From CAYPFY01 sp964410105 (lineage in GTDB: Bacteria; Bacteroidota; Ignavibacteria; UBA10030; SZUA-254), in contig CAYPFY010000005.1 in assembly GCA_964410105.1 (NCBI GenBank), forward strand, positions 62,001-126,000: DNA of 64,000 bases, given 5' to 3'. The notes under the pieces were generated by a model. The model worked only from the letters and a program-made list of their open reading frames with translations, searched no databases and was not told where the DNA came from. Positions 1-7,652 of the stretch are shown piece after piece; positions within the stretch are counted from its first letter, which is position 1; each line of letters starts with the position of its first letter. The translations under genes and the position numbers were made by a program.

Positions 1-301
1 ATGCTCCGGTGAGTTTCCTGCCGTAATAGGCACGAATACCGACGCATTGCGGCTGATTCAAGACTGCGAGCAGAGCGTCGCGAGAAAAAACTTCTCCCAG
101 GACAGAACCGGTCGCCGCTGAGTTCTTGAAATTCTTCACAAGCTCAACGGCATCGCTGAGCGAAATCGCATGACTCTCGTGACCCGTGAACTGAGAGGAT
201 TGGGCCCGGAGCTCGCCCTCGGGGGAAACCTGCCATAAAGATACGATAAAGATTGCAAAAAACAGAACTCGGGCAGGCGAAAGGTCATGATTGAACGTCA
301 T
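1..301 (-). CDS. Secreted conserved protein of FCB bacteria, N-terminal part (gene runs off the window)
   Basis: This open frame starts at the ATG at 301-299 and continues off the left edge, so only about 100 residues are visible. The start is supported by an AGGAGG-type ribosome binding site directly upstream. Residues about 10-34 form a signal peptide (hydrophobic run FFAIFIVSLW, then a likely cut after RAQ). The mature part contains QPQCVGIRAYYGRK, a motif I associate with uncharacterised secreted proteins of Bacteroidota and Ignavibacteria; I do not know the function. The gene has an unusually long predicted leader and a multi-palindrome region upstream of its promoter, so it is probably strongly regulated. 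Fold, partner and total length cannot be judged from this fragment. Confidence 0.7.
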   Translation of the reverse strand, partial: MTFNHDLSPARVLFFAIFIVSLWQVSPEGELRAQSSQFTGHESHAISLSDAVELVKNFKNSAATGSVLGEVFSRDALLAVLNQPQCVGIRAYYGRKLTGA

Positions 302-493
302 AATTCCTCCTATAATAAAAGATTGATAGAATCAGTTAATGTGTTTCCGGAGGGATAGAAGTCAGCCACATCATGCGCGTCCCCTGCTGATCCGATCATG
401 GACTCACCGGGGCTTAATTGGTGAAGGAAAGGTCGACGTGAAACGGAGATGATTCCCCTGGGACTCCTTTCAGAGAGGTTGGGGTCGTCTGTA

Positions 494-524
494 ACAATTT
501 AACCGTGGAAACCCGATCCATCAA
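494..524 (-). promoter_or_regulatory. Promoter: TTG, 20 nt, TAAATTGT
   Basis: On the minus strand TTG (524-522) is followed by 20 nt and TAAATTGT (501-494), matching the spacing seen at other promoters in this window. The start of transcription would be near 489. The palindrome array at 526-585 begins one base upstream of the TTG box. Confidence 0.6.
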
Positions 525-525
525 T

Positions 526-585
526 GGGGTATACACCTATTTTCGGGGGGGGTGATTACCCCATGGGGAGGGGGGTCATCACCCC
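526..585. promoter_or_regulatory. Three 14-bp palindromes at exact 23-bp spacing
   Basis: Copies of GGGGT-N4-ACCYY begin at 526 (GGGGT ATAC ACCTA), 549 (GGGGT GATT ACCCC) and 572 (GGGGT CATC ACCCC). The last two have perfect 5-bp arms; the promoter-proximal one is degenerate. Relative to the predicted transcription start near 489 their centres lie at about -43, -66 and -89, positions typical of stacked activator dimers. The regulator is unknown. Confidence 0.65.
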
Positions 586-781
586 CCACTTTCAGAGAAT
601 GGCTGAGGTTCTTTAAGAAACTCTGAGAAACTTACTGCGATTCTAGCGAAGGAGTGGTGCCACGTTGGTAGGGCAGTCGCTACCGGGTTTCTGGATCTGT
701 CAGACGACGAGGAAAGTGGATCTGGTCAGACTGCAACGGATCGACGCACCTTGCAATCGTCCGGCTGTCAGATTGCGGGTT

Positions 782-1570
782 TTAGAGCAATTCAGCCCTG
801 AACACCGTTCGTGCCTTTCCCGCCAGCTTAACGCGGTCGCCGTTAGTCCGCAGGTAGAGCACGCCGCCGCGCGGGGATGCCTGATAGGCGACGAGGGAAT
901 CTTTCTTGAGCTTCGCCGCCCAATAGGGGCCCAGGGCGCAGTGCGCTGACCCGGTCACGGGATCCTCGTCAACGCCGGACCCCGGGGCAAAGAACCGGGA
1001 AATGCAATCGTATGGAGGCGAGGCGCGGCTCGTTACCATGACGCCCCGCACCGGGATCTGTTTCAGAGCGCGGTGGTCGGGATTCATTCGTCTCACCGTC
1101 TCTTCGGAATCCACCTCGACGAGGTAATCAAATTGATTTTTCCCAACATAGAGAGCGGACACGCCGAGCCCCTCGAGAAGCAATGCAGGAGGTTCAGCCC
1201 TGGTTTCGGCCTTCGCGGGAAAATCCAGCTCAATACGCTCTCCGTCTTTGCGTGCAGTGAGGGTCCCGCTCTTCGTATAAAACTGGGCCAGGCCCGGTTT
1301 CAGGAATTGAAATTCCCAGAGAACATGAGCGCTGGCGAGAGTTGCATGACCGCAGAGGGCGACCTCGACAGAGGGAGTAAACCAGCGGAGATCGTAGCCG
1401 TCTCCATTCCGGTGAAGGAAGGCCGTTTCGGAGAGATTCATCTCCATCGCCACATTCTGCATCCAGACAGGATCGGCCTCTTGGTCGAGAATGCAGACGG
1501 CCGCGGGATTTCCCGAATACTCTTTATCGCTGACAAACGCGTCGACCTGAAACAGGGGGATCTTCGACAT
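782..1570 (-). CDS. PhzF-family isomerase-like protein
   Basis: A protein of 262 residues with the hallmarks of the PhzF/YddE family (diaminopimelate epimerase-like fold): an N-terminal FQVDAFV..GNPAAVC segment, LSETAF with the expected active-site glutamate, LCGHATLASAHVL, and DEDPVTGSAHCAL near the C-terminus. PhzF itself isomerises a dihydroxyanthranilate in phenazine synthesis, but most family members outside phenazine operons have unknown substrates. Nothing here suggests phenazine production. GTG 1576, ATG 1573 and ATG 1570 are all possible starts; AGGAG at 1580-1576 fits ATG 1570 best. It follows the upstream glucosidase gene with only 2 nt after that stop, so they are probably co-translated. 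Confidence 0.85.
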   Translation of the reverse strand: MSKIPLFQVDAFVSDKEYSGNPAAVCILDQEADPVWMQNVAMEMNLSETAFLHRNGDGYDLRWFTPSVEVALCGHATLASAHVLWEFQFLKPGLAQFYTKSGTLTARKDGERIELDFPAKAETRAEPPALLLEGLGVSALYVGKNQFDYLVEVDSEETVRRMNPDHRALKQIPVRGVMVTSRASPPYDCISRFFAPGSGVDEDPVTGSAHCALGPYWAAKLKKDSLVAYQASPRGGVLYLRTNGDRVKLAGKARTVFRAELL

Positions 1571-1572
1571 CA

Positions 1573-4500
1573 TCACTCCTTATGAGGATTTGGAAGAATC
1601 ACATCATACACATTCGGCAGAGAGGAGTCCTTTTTCCCCCCGCCAGTCCATTCCGAGGGCGTGGCTTCGACGGTTCGAAACTCACCGATCCCGGCGCCGC
1701 CGTGATCATCCTGGCAACCGACGAGCACCGAAAAATTCCAGCGGGGGCTGGGTCTTCCAAGAATTTTCACGGGCACGGCAAACTCAATTTTCCCCCTTGG
1801 AGCATCGCCGAGAGGTTTTAGTTCGTCACCGGCAAGCGGCACATACTCAGCCAGAGTCTTTCCGCTATCGTTCATGACGCGGACCCCTCCGCCGACATAA
1901 ATAATATCTTCAAATGCGTAACGTGAGTCAAGAATGAATTTCGAATTCATGCCCACGTCGGTTCGGCCAGACCCTGGGATGCCGTCTTTATCGATGGCGA
2001 TAGCGGCATAGGTCAGCTGGAAACCGTATTCCGGATGCCATCCGGGATTCGAGAGTTTTCTGAATTTCAGATAAAAATACACAAAATCGTCATCGGATGT
2101 TACCCGGAATCTCGTGATATCCAGGCTTCCAGGCTGCAGGCTGGGGGTGAGCGGGTAGAGATACGTCTCATCCCCCGCCGGATCGGATACATTGGCAATG
2201 ACGCGCGCGTGCTGGTTCTCCCTTTTAATCTCTGCATGCGAAAGAACAGCGTATGGAGGGGACTTCAACGAGGGGAGGCCCTCCCGGATTCTGGGAGTGG
2301 CGAGTTTGATCCCGGCGAGAAGCGGGACGGGCTGAGAATTCGGAAACGTCGAATCACTTGCGCTCCCGTCCCCCGTCAGGGAGATTCTTCCGCCTTTTTT
2401 TGAGAACGAGATCGTGCCCTGCGGATGAAGTATCCCCCGGGCGGCAACATACTTGTGAAATCCGCGATTCAGATCGAACTCAACATCAAGGTCGCTGCCG
2501 GCTTCCGAGGAAGAGAGATTTATCGTCACATCTCCCTTCTGAGCACGAAACTCCGCCAGTATAGAATGATCCTTCACATGGAGAATCGCCCGGGCGTACG
2601 ACACCTCAGAGGGAAAATTCGGGTACAGAACGAGCCGGCAGGAATCCGGCCTTTCGCCGGCGACCGTGACGCCGAGATACGACTGATAAAAAGTCCTGAC
2701 AAATTCCGCAAGACTCCAGGCCTGCGAAAACGCCCCAGAAAGCCGGGGCTCATTCTCGCGTGGCCGGGGAGCGGCGTCGATCAGCTCGGAGAGAGTGCCG
2801 ACTGCTCCGCGGTCAAGTATCTGTCCCGCCATATTCTCCGTGACCCGGAACGCAAGATCGGGAAGGCCGTAGCCGCACGCGATATCTATCCATTTCCCGG
2901 AAAGCCAGGTCCACACGATCCCGTTATGATAGGCGGCATCCTGAACGTAGTTGGGGAAATGGTGAAAGGGATGGAAGTTATCGTCGTCCTGTGACAATGA
3001 AGCGATCCCATAGGGATAGACCAGGGACTCCGTTACGGCATTAAAGACATGAAGCGCGATCGGGTCGTCCGACAATACAAGAGACCCGACGTCGAACAGT
3101 TGGTTGGGGCGGAGCTCACGGCCTGGTGTTCCATCGGCACGAAGATGATCATAGAGGAGCCTCTTCCCGCTATCGACAAACTTTTCGAAATTTCTCCTGA
3201 CCGAATCAGCGAGACGCGTCCACGTCAGGCGCTTGTCTTTCGCCGGGCTCATTGCCGCGCCGGCGCGAAGCTGCTCATACCAGAGTGCCTGGACATCGTT
3301 CGCCCTGTTGCCCCGGGGGCTCCACGGCCCCGCGGGGCCGACCGCATCCATCCACGTTTCAGCGTCATCGTGTGTAAGGAATCTCAGAGGATCTGTATGG
3401 TATTTCAGAGTGCCGTCGATAGATCGTTTCACGACGGGCCACATTTCAGCGGCGAACGCGGTGTCTCCGGAATATCGAACATAATCACGGAGGGCCATGA
3501 CAAACCGCGGGGTGCCGTCGGCGGTATTATATGCCATCGTCGACGCCGTCACCAGATTCGGGATGCGGCCATAGGTCGTGCTCCCGGAATTCGTATCCTG
3601 CCATCCGGCAAAGGACCGGAGAATCTCCCTTGCATCGGCGAAATCGCCCGTAACAAGGGCAGCGCCGGGGAGAGAGATAAAGGAATCGCGGCCCCAGTAG
3701 TCATCGAACCAGGGGAGTCCCGCAAAAATCCCCTTCTTGCGTTGATTCATCACCAGAGCATCTATCGAGATTTTCGCCCAGGCGAGGGCCTTATCGAGGC
3801 GCGGGTTATCCGTCCTGCACTCCGATCGGGCAAGAATCTTTTCCAGGCGCTTCTTCCGTTTCCTCCGTAGCTCATCAGAATTCCCCGACACCGAGGCAGC
3901 AAGATTTATGGTGTGCGTCTCGTCGTCGCCGGCCGCGAACACGACTTCAACCCGTTCTCCTCTTCGGGGTTTGCAGAGCAGTGCCGCCGGGGAACAACCC
4001 GGCCCGGAGAGGCGGGCCGTGAAATCTGGCATTCCGCCTCGAACCGTGATACCAACCCAGACCGGGTAGTCTTCGCGCGATGCTCTGTGTTGGTGAGAAC
4101 TGCGTGCAACGAGGAGCACATTCTTCTCAAATTTCACCAGAAAATCGCGTGAATTGCCCTCGAAGAGCGGGCTCACCGCCACGGAGCCCGGGGGGAGATT
4201 TTCGAGAATCACCATGAAAGCATTGAGCGAATCGACGAGAGAGAGGATTTCCCGGACGCCGTTGGGATAAACGCGTACGAGCTCGTGGGGGAAGACTGAT
4301 GCGTCAGATGCGGCCGGATCGAGGTATTTTCCGCCGACCGAGATGGCATAATCATCCAGCATTTCGGTGGACATGATTCGCCATCCCTGCCAGCCGGAGC
4401 GGTGGCGTCCGTTCGTCTCGGTATAGAAGACTCCGGACTCCTTATTTGTATAAGCGAGTTCCCTTGAAAAGCCGGGTGGAACATCGATTTTCAGCCCATC

Positions 4501-4608
4501 GAGGGAACTCGCCGATTCCTGAGGGAAGCAGATTGATCTGATGAGAGAGGAGAGAACGAGCGCGGTTTGCCACCGCGCTCGTCCGGATCCCTCGGCGGGG
4601 CAGATCAC
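1573..4608 (-). CDS. Exported amylo-alpha-1,6-glucosidase-type protein with C-terminal glucodextranase-like domain
   Basis: A protein of 1011 residues. Residues about 265-680 match the (alpha/alpha)6 glycogen-debranching glucosidase family, with GLPWFDDYWGRDSF at 297-310 and DDAETWMDAVG...NDVQALWYEQL at about 414-447. Residues about 770-1005 resemble the C-terminal domain of glucodextranase (DPAGDETYLYP, then GMNSKFILDSRYAFED and a closing VYDVILPNP). A hydrophobic stretch at residues 13-30 may be a signal peptide, which would place this enzyme outside the cytoplasm, unlike classical glycogen debranching enzymes. The start is a GTG overlapping the DinB-like gene stop by 4 nt; an internal start is possible. 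The likely substrate is a branched or alpha-linked glucan, which is an inference from the family. Confidence 0.8.
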   Translation of the reverse strand: MICPAEGSGRARWQTALVLSSLIRSICFPQESASSLDGLKIDVPPGFSRELAYTNKESGVFYTETNGRHRSGWQGWRIMSTEMLDDYAISVGGKYLDPAASDASVFPHELVRVYPNGVREILSLVDSLNAFMVILENLPPGSVAVSPLFEGNSRDFLVKFEKNVLLVARSSHQHRASREDYPVWVGITVRGGMPDFTARLSGPGCSPAALLCKPRRGERVEVVFAAGDDETHTINLAASVSGNSDELRRKRKKRLEKILARSECRTDNPRLDKALAWAKISIDALVMNQRKKGIFAGLPWFDDYWGRDSFISLPGAALVTGDFADAREILRSFAGWQDTNSGSTTYGRIPNLVTASTMAYNTADGTPRFVMALRDYVRYSGDTAFAAEMWPVVKRSIDGTLKYHTDPLRFLTHDDAETWMDAVGPAGPWSPRGNRANDVQALWYEQLRAGAAMSPAKDKRLTWTRLADSVRRNFEKFVDSGKRLLYDHLRADGTPGRELRPNQLFDVGSLVLSDDPIALHVFNAVTESLVYPYGIASLSQDDDNFHPFHHFPNYVQDAAYHNGIVWTWLSGKWIDIACGYGLPDLAFRVTENMAGQILDRGAVGTLSELIDAAPRPRENEPRLSGAFSQAWSLAEFVRTFYQSYLGVTVAGERPDSCRLVLYPNFPSEVSYARAILHVKDHSILAEFRAQKGDVTINLSSSEAGSDLDVEFDLNRGFHKYVAARGILHPQGTISFSKKGGRISLTGDGSASDSTFPNSQPVPLLAGIKLATPRIREGLPSLKSPPYAVLSHAEIKRENQHARVIANVSDPAGDETYLYPLTPSLQPGSLDITRFRVTSDDDFVYFYLKFRKLSNPGWHPEYGFQLTYAAIAIDKDGIPGSGRTDVGMNSKFILDSRYAFEDIIYVGGGVRVMNDSGKTLAEYVPLAGDELKPLGDAPRGKIEFAVPVKILGRPSPRWNFSVLVGCQDDHGGAGIGEFRTVEATPSEWTGGGKKDSSLPNVYDVILPNPHKE

Positions 4609-5168
4609 TTCTTATTCTTGGCCTGCTCGGCGGCTGTCCAGGGAGGAACAATCTGATTCATCCGGGCGTAGGCGATGGACTGTCCGAGATGTTCGTGCAT
4701 ATGAAGCGCAGCGTTGAAATAGACTCCTCGGACGGTCGTTTCTTCCCCGAACAATTTCGCGGGCTTGTCGAGATCGGCATCGGAGGTATTTTGAATCGCG
4801 GCGCGGACGAAGTCGAAAGATTTGGAGAGCTCCTTCTTGACATCTGCCTTTTCCGTCACCGTCTTCTCCATATCCTTTGCAACGTTATCAGGCTTCTTCA
4901 CCCCGGCCATCGACGGAAACAGATAGTTCGCTCCGGCGATGTGTGTGAAAACCTCGCTGACGGACCGGACTCCCTCCATGGGGCGCCAGCCATATTTTCC
5001 GGCGGGCATGGCGTCGGCGAGGCCTTCGATCTTTTCCTCAACGTCTTTCAGCTGGGCGAGGAATTCTGCCCTGAATCCCCCGGCTGGCTTAGCGGCTTTC
5101 GACGTATCCTGCGCGGAAAGACGGCCGAGACCGAGGGCAACGAGAACTGACAGAATGAAAACTCTCAT
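4605..5168 (-). CDS. Exported DinB-like protein
   Basis: A protein of 187 residues with a signal peptide (MRVFILSVLVALGLGRLSA, cut before QD), followed by a four-helix DinB/YfiT-type domain. Histidines at the positions expected for the metal site are visible in FTHIAGANY and in HMHEHLGQSIAYARM. DinB-superfamily proteins bind divalent metals and some act as thiol-dependent transferases, but secreted members of this kind have no firm function. ATG 5168 was chosen because AAAGGAG lies 7 nt upstream and it places the signal peptide at the N-terminus. It is the first gene of a three-gene unit with the glucosidase (4-nt overlap) and the phzF-like gene. Confidence 0.8.
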   Translation of the reverse strand: MRVFILSVLVALGLGRLSAQDTSKAAKPAGGFRAEFLAQLKDVEEKIEGLADAMPAGKYGWRPMEGVRSVSEVFTHIAGANYLFPSMAGVKKPDNVAKDMEKTVTEKADVKKELSKSFDFVRAAIQNTSDADLDKPAKLFGEETTVRGVYFNAALHMHEHLGQSIAYARMNQIVPPWTAAEQAKNKK

Positions 5169-5195
5169 GGAAAAACTCCTTTGATAAGTGATGAT

Positions 5196-5226
5196 CCAGT
5201 ATACCAAAAAAAACACAATAATGCAG
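5196..5226 (-). promoter_or_regulatory. Possible promoter: CTG, 20 nt, TATACTGG
   Basis: CTG at 5226-5224 and TATACTGG at 5203-5196 are separated by 20 nt, the same spacing as other promoters here but with one mismatch in each box. Transcription would begin near 5191 and give a leader of about 23 nt with a good ribosome binding site. Confidence 0.4.
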
Positions 5227-5231
5227 AGAAT

Positions 5232-5651
5232 TCAGGGTTTTTCGCCCCCGCCCACCCAGAGGAGCGCAAGAAACATCGTGAGACCGATGATGGTCACGAG
5301 AATGGCGGCGATCGTCAGGGATAGATCCGTGAAATACTGCCTCCCGAGAACGAGGAGAACCACGGGAAGAGATATCACGCCGAACGCGTTCGTCATTGCG
5401 ATTGCCCTGGCCCAGGCCTGACCTGCGCGAACCCCGGAAGCGGAGTAAAGCGTGCTCACGCCGAAAGGCATCAGAAGAACGCCAACGAAGGCCCGGTAGA
5501 AGAGAAGGGGGATATTCGCCCCCGGTGATATCTCACGATAAAGCCACTGGTGGACGATCGGGGTAGCAAGAAGATGCACGAAGGCAAGCACGATCAGCAA
5601 AACTCCTTCGATCAGCAGAAGGCGTGCGACAACGATATGGCGACCGCTCAT
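5232..5651 (-). CDS. Four-helix integral membrane protein of unknown function
   Basis: A protein of 139 residues with four predicted membrane segments (about residues 7-27, 47-65, 82-100 and 107-130) joined by short loops, ending in a soluble GGGEKP tail. I do not recognise the family. The ATG at 5651 sits only 7 nt from the -7 element of a promoter that fits the local consensus, so the transcript is predicted to carry essentially no leader. If the messenger does need a ribosome binding site, a later start would have to be used. It stands alone as a single-gene unit between the DinB-like gene and the divergent Spy-like gene. Confidence 0.6.
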   Translation of the reverse strand: MSGRHIVVARLLLIEGVLLIVLAFVHLLATPIVHQWLYREISPGANIPLLFYRAFVGVLLMPFGVSTLYSASGVRAGQAWARAIAMTNAFGVISLPVVLLVLGRQYFTDLSLTIAAILVTIIGLTMFLALLWVGGGEKP

Positions 5652-5657
5652 GGCGAG

Positions 5658-5688
5658 AAAAGATAGCGACTTTTCTCTGGACTGTCAA
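5658..5688 (-). promoter_or_regulatory. Promoter: TTG, 20 nt, TATCTTTT (leaderless)
   Basis: TTG at 5688-5686, 20 nt, TATCTTTT at 5665-5658. Transcription should begin near 5653, two bases before the ATG at 5651. Confidence 0.65.
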
Positions 5689-5757
5689 CGTCCCTCCCGA
5701 TTAAACCAATTCTGAAAGAGATGGTCGAACATGTAGGACGACAGGACGGAGAATTTT

Positions 5758-6219
5758 ATGAAATCCATATTTTTTGCCGCATTGCTCAGCCTCTCAACAC
5801 TTGCCTACGGCCAGCGGGGACCGATGCATCGCCATCACCCGGGATTCGGCCATCGCGATCGCATCGTGGAGAGATTGAAGCTTACCGACGACCAGCGCAA
5901 ACAGTTTGACAAAATATCTTCCGCCCTCGCGCGGAAGCAAATCGCACTCCGAGCAAAGATCATTTCGATGCGCGTCGACATGCGGGATTTGGTCCGGGAA
6001 GATCCTCCAAGCAAGACGAAGATCGAGACCCTCGAAAAGGACATGAACAGGCTTGAGGGGGATATCAAAGCCAACCGTACCGACTTCTGGTTTGACGTGA
6101 ACACAATACTGACGCCCGAGCAGAAGCAGGAATGGAAGGCCGCTCTCGCTTCCCCGGCGCGCAGGCCGATGAGAGGATTGATGCACTGGGAGGGTGGGGG
6201 GGACGGCGCCGGGCGGTAG
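5758..6219 (+). CDS. Periplasmic Spy/CpxP-like (LTxxQ) protein
   Basis: A protein of 153 residues with a short signal peptide (MKSIFFAALLSLSTLAYGQ) and a helical, charged mature part. The motifs LTDDQRKQFDKI (about residues 42-53) and LTPEQKQEW (about 121-129) are the paired LTxxQ elements of the Spy/CpxP/CnrX-like family of periplasmic stress chaperones and metal sensors. An N-terminal MHRHHPGFGHR segment is histidine-rich and might bind metal. GGAG lies 8 nt upstream of the ATG. I found no promoter of the common local type upstream, so it may use an alternative sigma factor, as envelope-stress genes often do; that is an inference. Confidence 0.8.
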   Translation: MKSIFFAALLSLSTLAYGQRGPMHRHHPGFGHRDRIVERLKLTDDQRKQFDKISSALARKQIALRAKIISMRVDMRDLVREDPPSKTKIETLEKDMNRLEGDIKANRTDFWFDVNTILTPEQKQEWKAALASPARRPMRGLMHWEGGGDGAGR

Positions 6220-6265
6220 CAGAATCCTCCGGCGGGAGAACGGGCTCAGCCGGTGTTCCGGGCCG

Positions 6266-7651
6266 TCAATTGATGATCTTTCCGAACGAACTCACCTGAG
6301 GTTCGACCTTCTTTTTGTCCCCCGCGATAACGATCCGCATCTCATCGGGACGAAGGATTGTTTTTGCGATCTCGCTCACCTTTGAGGGCGTTACCCCATA
6401 AACGTTTTTGACATACCCGCTCAGGTAAGCCTCGGGGAGGCCATGGAGATTAATGAGCGCCAGCTGGCCGATAATCCCAAACCGGGATGAATTCTGGAGG
6501 ACGAAAATGCCGGCGAGGTAATTCTGTATTCCTCTCAGTTCTTCTTCTGGAGGCGGAGTCGATTGAAGTCTAGTGATCTCATAGAGAATCTCCTTGATCG
6601 ACGGACCCGTCACATCCGTCGTCACGTCGGCCTCCTCGGCCCAGAAGGCGTTCCTGTAACGCGAGGAAATCACGCTGCCGGGTGAGTACGTATACCCTTT
6701 ATCCTCACGGATGTTGCTCGTTATCCGGGACGCGAAAGAGCCGCCGAGCAGGGCATCTGTCACCTTGAGAGCCATGTACTCTTTGTTGCTCGGGTCTATG
6801 ACCGGCAGCCCGATGTACACCGTCGACTGTGCGGCCCCGGGCCGGTCGATAATATGAATATCGCGGGCTGACACCGGGTTCGGAATATTGACGAGGGGAT
6901 CTGCCCCGCGTTTCCAGCTGGAGAAGGCCGTGGAGATAGCCTTGGAAACTGATTTCCGTTCGAACCGGCCGACGACATACAGATGAGCCCGCGCCGCGCC
7001 GGCGTTCGCATCGTGGAACGACCGGAGTCTTTCGGTCGTATAGGCTTGAATCATCGACTCTGTTGGGAGGGTTCGCCCGTAGGGATGCCCCGGGAACATG
7101 AGTTTCCGGAAGAGTTCATTGGTCATCTGCTGCGGGTCGGCCTGTGCGAGGTGAAGGGCGCGGAGCTTGTCATTCTTCAGGCGCGGGAGCTCCGATTCGG
7201 GCAGTTTAGGATTGCGCACGATATCGGCGAGGAGGGAAATCATATCGGGAGCCGATTCGGACAGAACGTCGCCGGAAAAAGTCGTCTGATCGGGGCCCAC
7301 AGAGACGCCGACCGATCCGCCCATCAGGGCGGCTTCACGGGAAATGTCCTGCGCCGAGCGGGTCGTGGTCCCCTCCTTCATCATGTCACCCAAAAGATCG
7401 GCAAGCCATACTTCATCGGGTCCCTCATTCAGATTCCCCATCCGGACAGCGATCTCGACCGAGGCTTTGGGCACGGTTCCGTAGGGGACGAGGGTCACTC
7501 CCATCCCGTTGGGAAGCTTGAAGGATTCTTTCTTCGGAAGCCGGAACTCTTTTGGCTTCCCCCCTTCGGGCGGAACTTGCTTCTGGGCGATTGCCGGCGC
7601 TGAGAAGAGGATCGCAGCGGCTAAGACAGCGAAAGCGTTATTCTTGCTCAT
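6266..7651 (-). CDS. M16-family peptidase homologue lacking the zinc motif (non-catalytic subunit)
   Basis: A protein of 461 residues with a signal peptide (NNAFAVLAAAILFSAPAIAQ) and two M16 half-domains; LPNGMGVTLVPYGTVPKAS opens the first. At the place where active M16 enzymes carry HxxEH this protein has WLADLLGDMMKEGT, so the zinc ligands are missing. In several bacteria a catalytic M16 protein is encoded beside an inactive partner that completes the chamber, and this gene follows such a catalytic gene with a 1-nt gap. ATG 7651 was chosen over an upstream frame extension because it places the signal peptide first and avoids overlap. The role is probably degradation of peptides in the periplasm. 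Confidence 0.85.
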   Translation of the reverse strand: MSKNNAFAVLAAAILFSAPAIAQKQVPPEGGKPKEFRLPKKESFKLPNGMGVTLVPYGTVPKASVEIAVRMGNLNEGPDEVWLADLLGDMMKEGTTTRSAQDISREAALMGGSVGVSVGPDQTTFSGDVLSESAPDMISLLADIVRNPKLPESELPRLKNDKLRALHLAQADPQQMTNELFRKLMFPGHPYGRTLPTESMIQAYTTERLRSFHDANAGAARAHLYVVGRFERKSVSKAISTAFSSWKRGADPLVNIPNPVSARDIHIIDRPGAAQSTVYIGLPVIDPSNKEYMALKVTDALLGGSFASRITSNIREDKGYTYSPGSVISSRYRNAFWAEEADVTTDVTGPSIKEILYEITRLQSTPPPEEELRGIQNYLAGIFVLQNSSRFGIIGQLALINLHGLPEAYLSGYVKNVYGVTPSKVSEIAKTILRPDEMRIVIAGDKKKVEPQVSSFGKIIN

Positions 7652-7652
7652 A

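Larger units (their letters stand above)
302..781. other. 480-bp intergenic region: long leader, promoter and palindrome array
   Basis: No convincing gene lies here. Positions 302-488 would be an untranslated leader of about 188 nt for the leftward gene. Positions 494-524 are its promoter and 526-585 an operator-like array, listed separately. In 586-781, downstream of the phzF-like gene, I saw no strong hairpin with a T-tract. Confidence 0.6.

Noticed and set aside
648..662. TGGCAC-like element resembling a sigma54 -24 box on the minus strand
   Set aside because: The matching -12 GC is two bases out of place, and a better promoter lies at 494-524.
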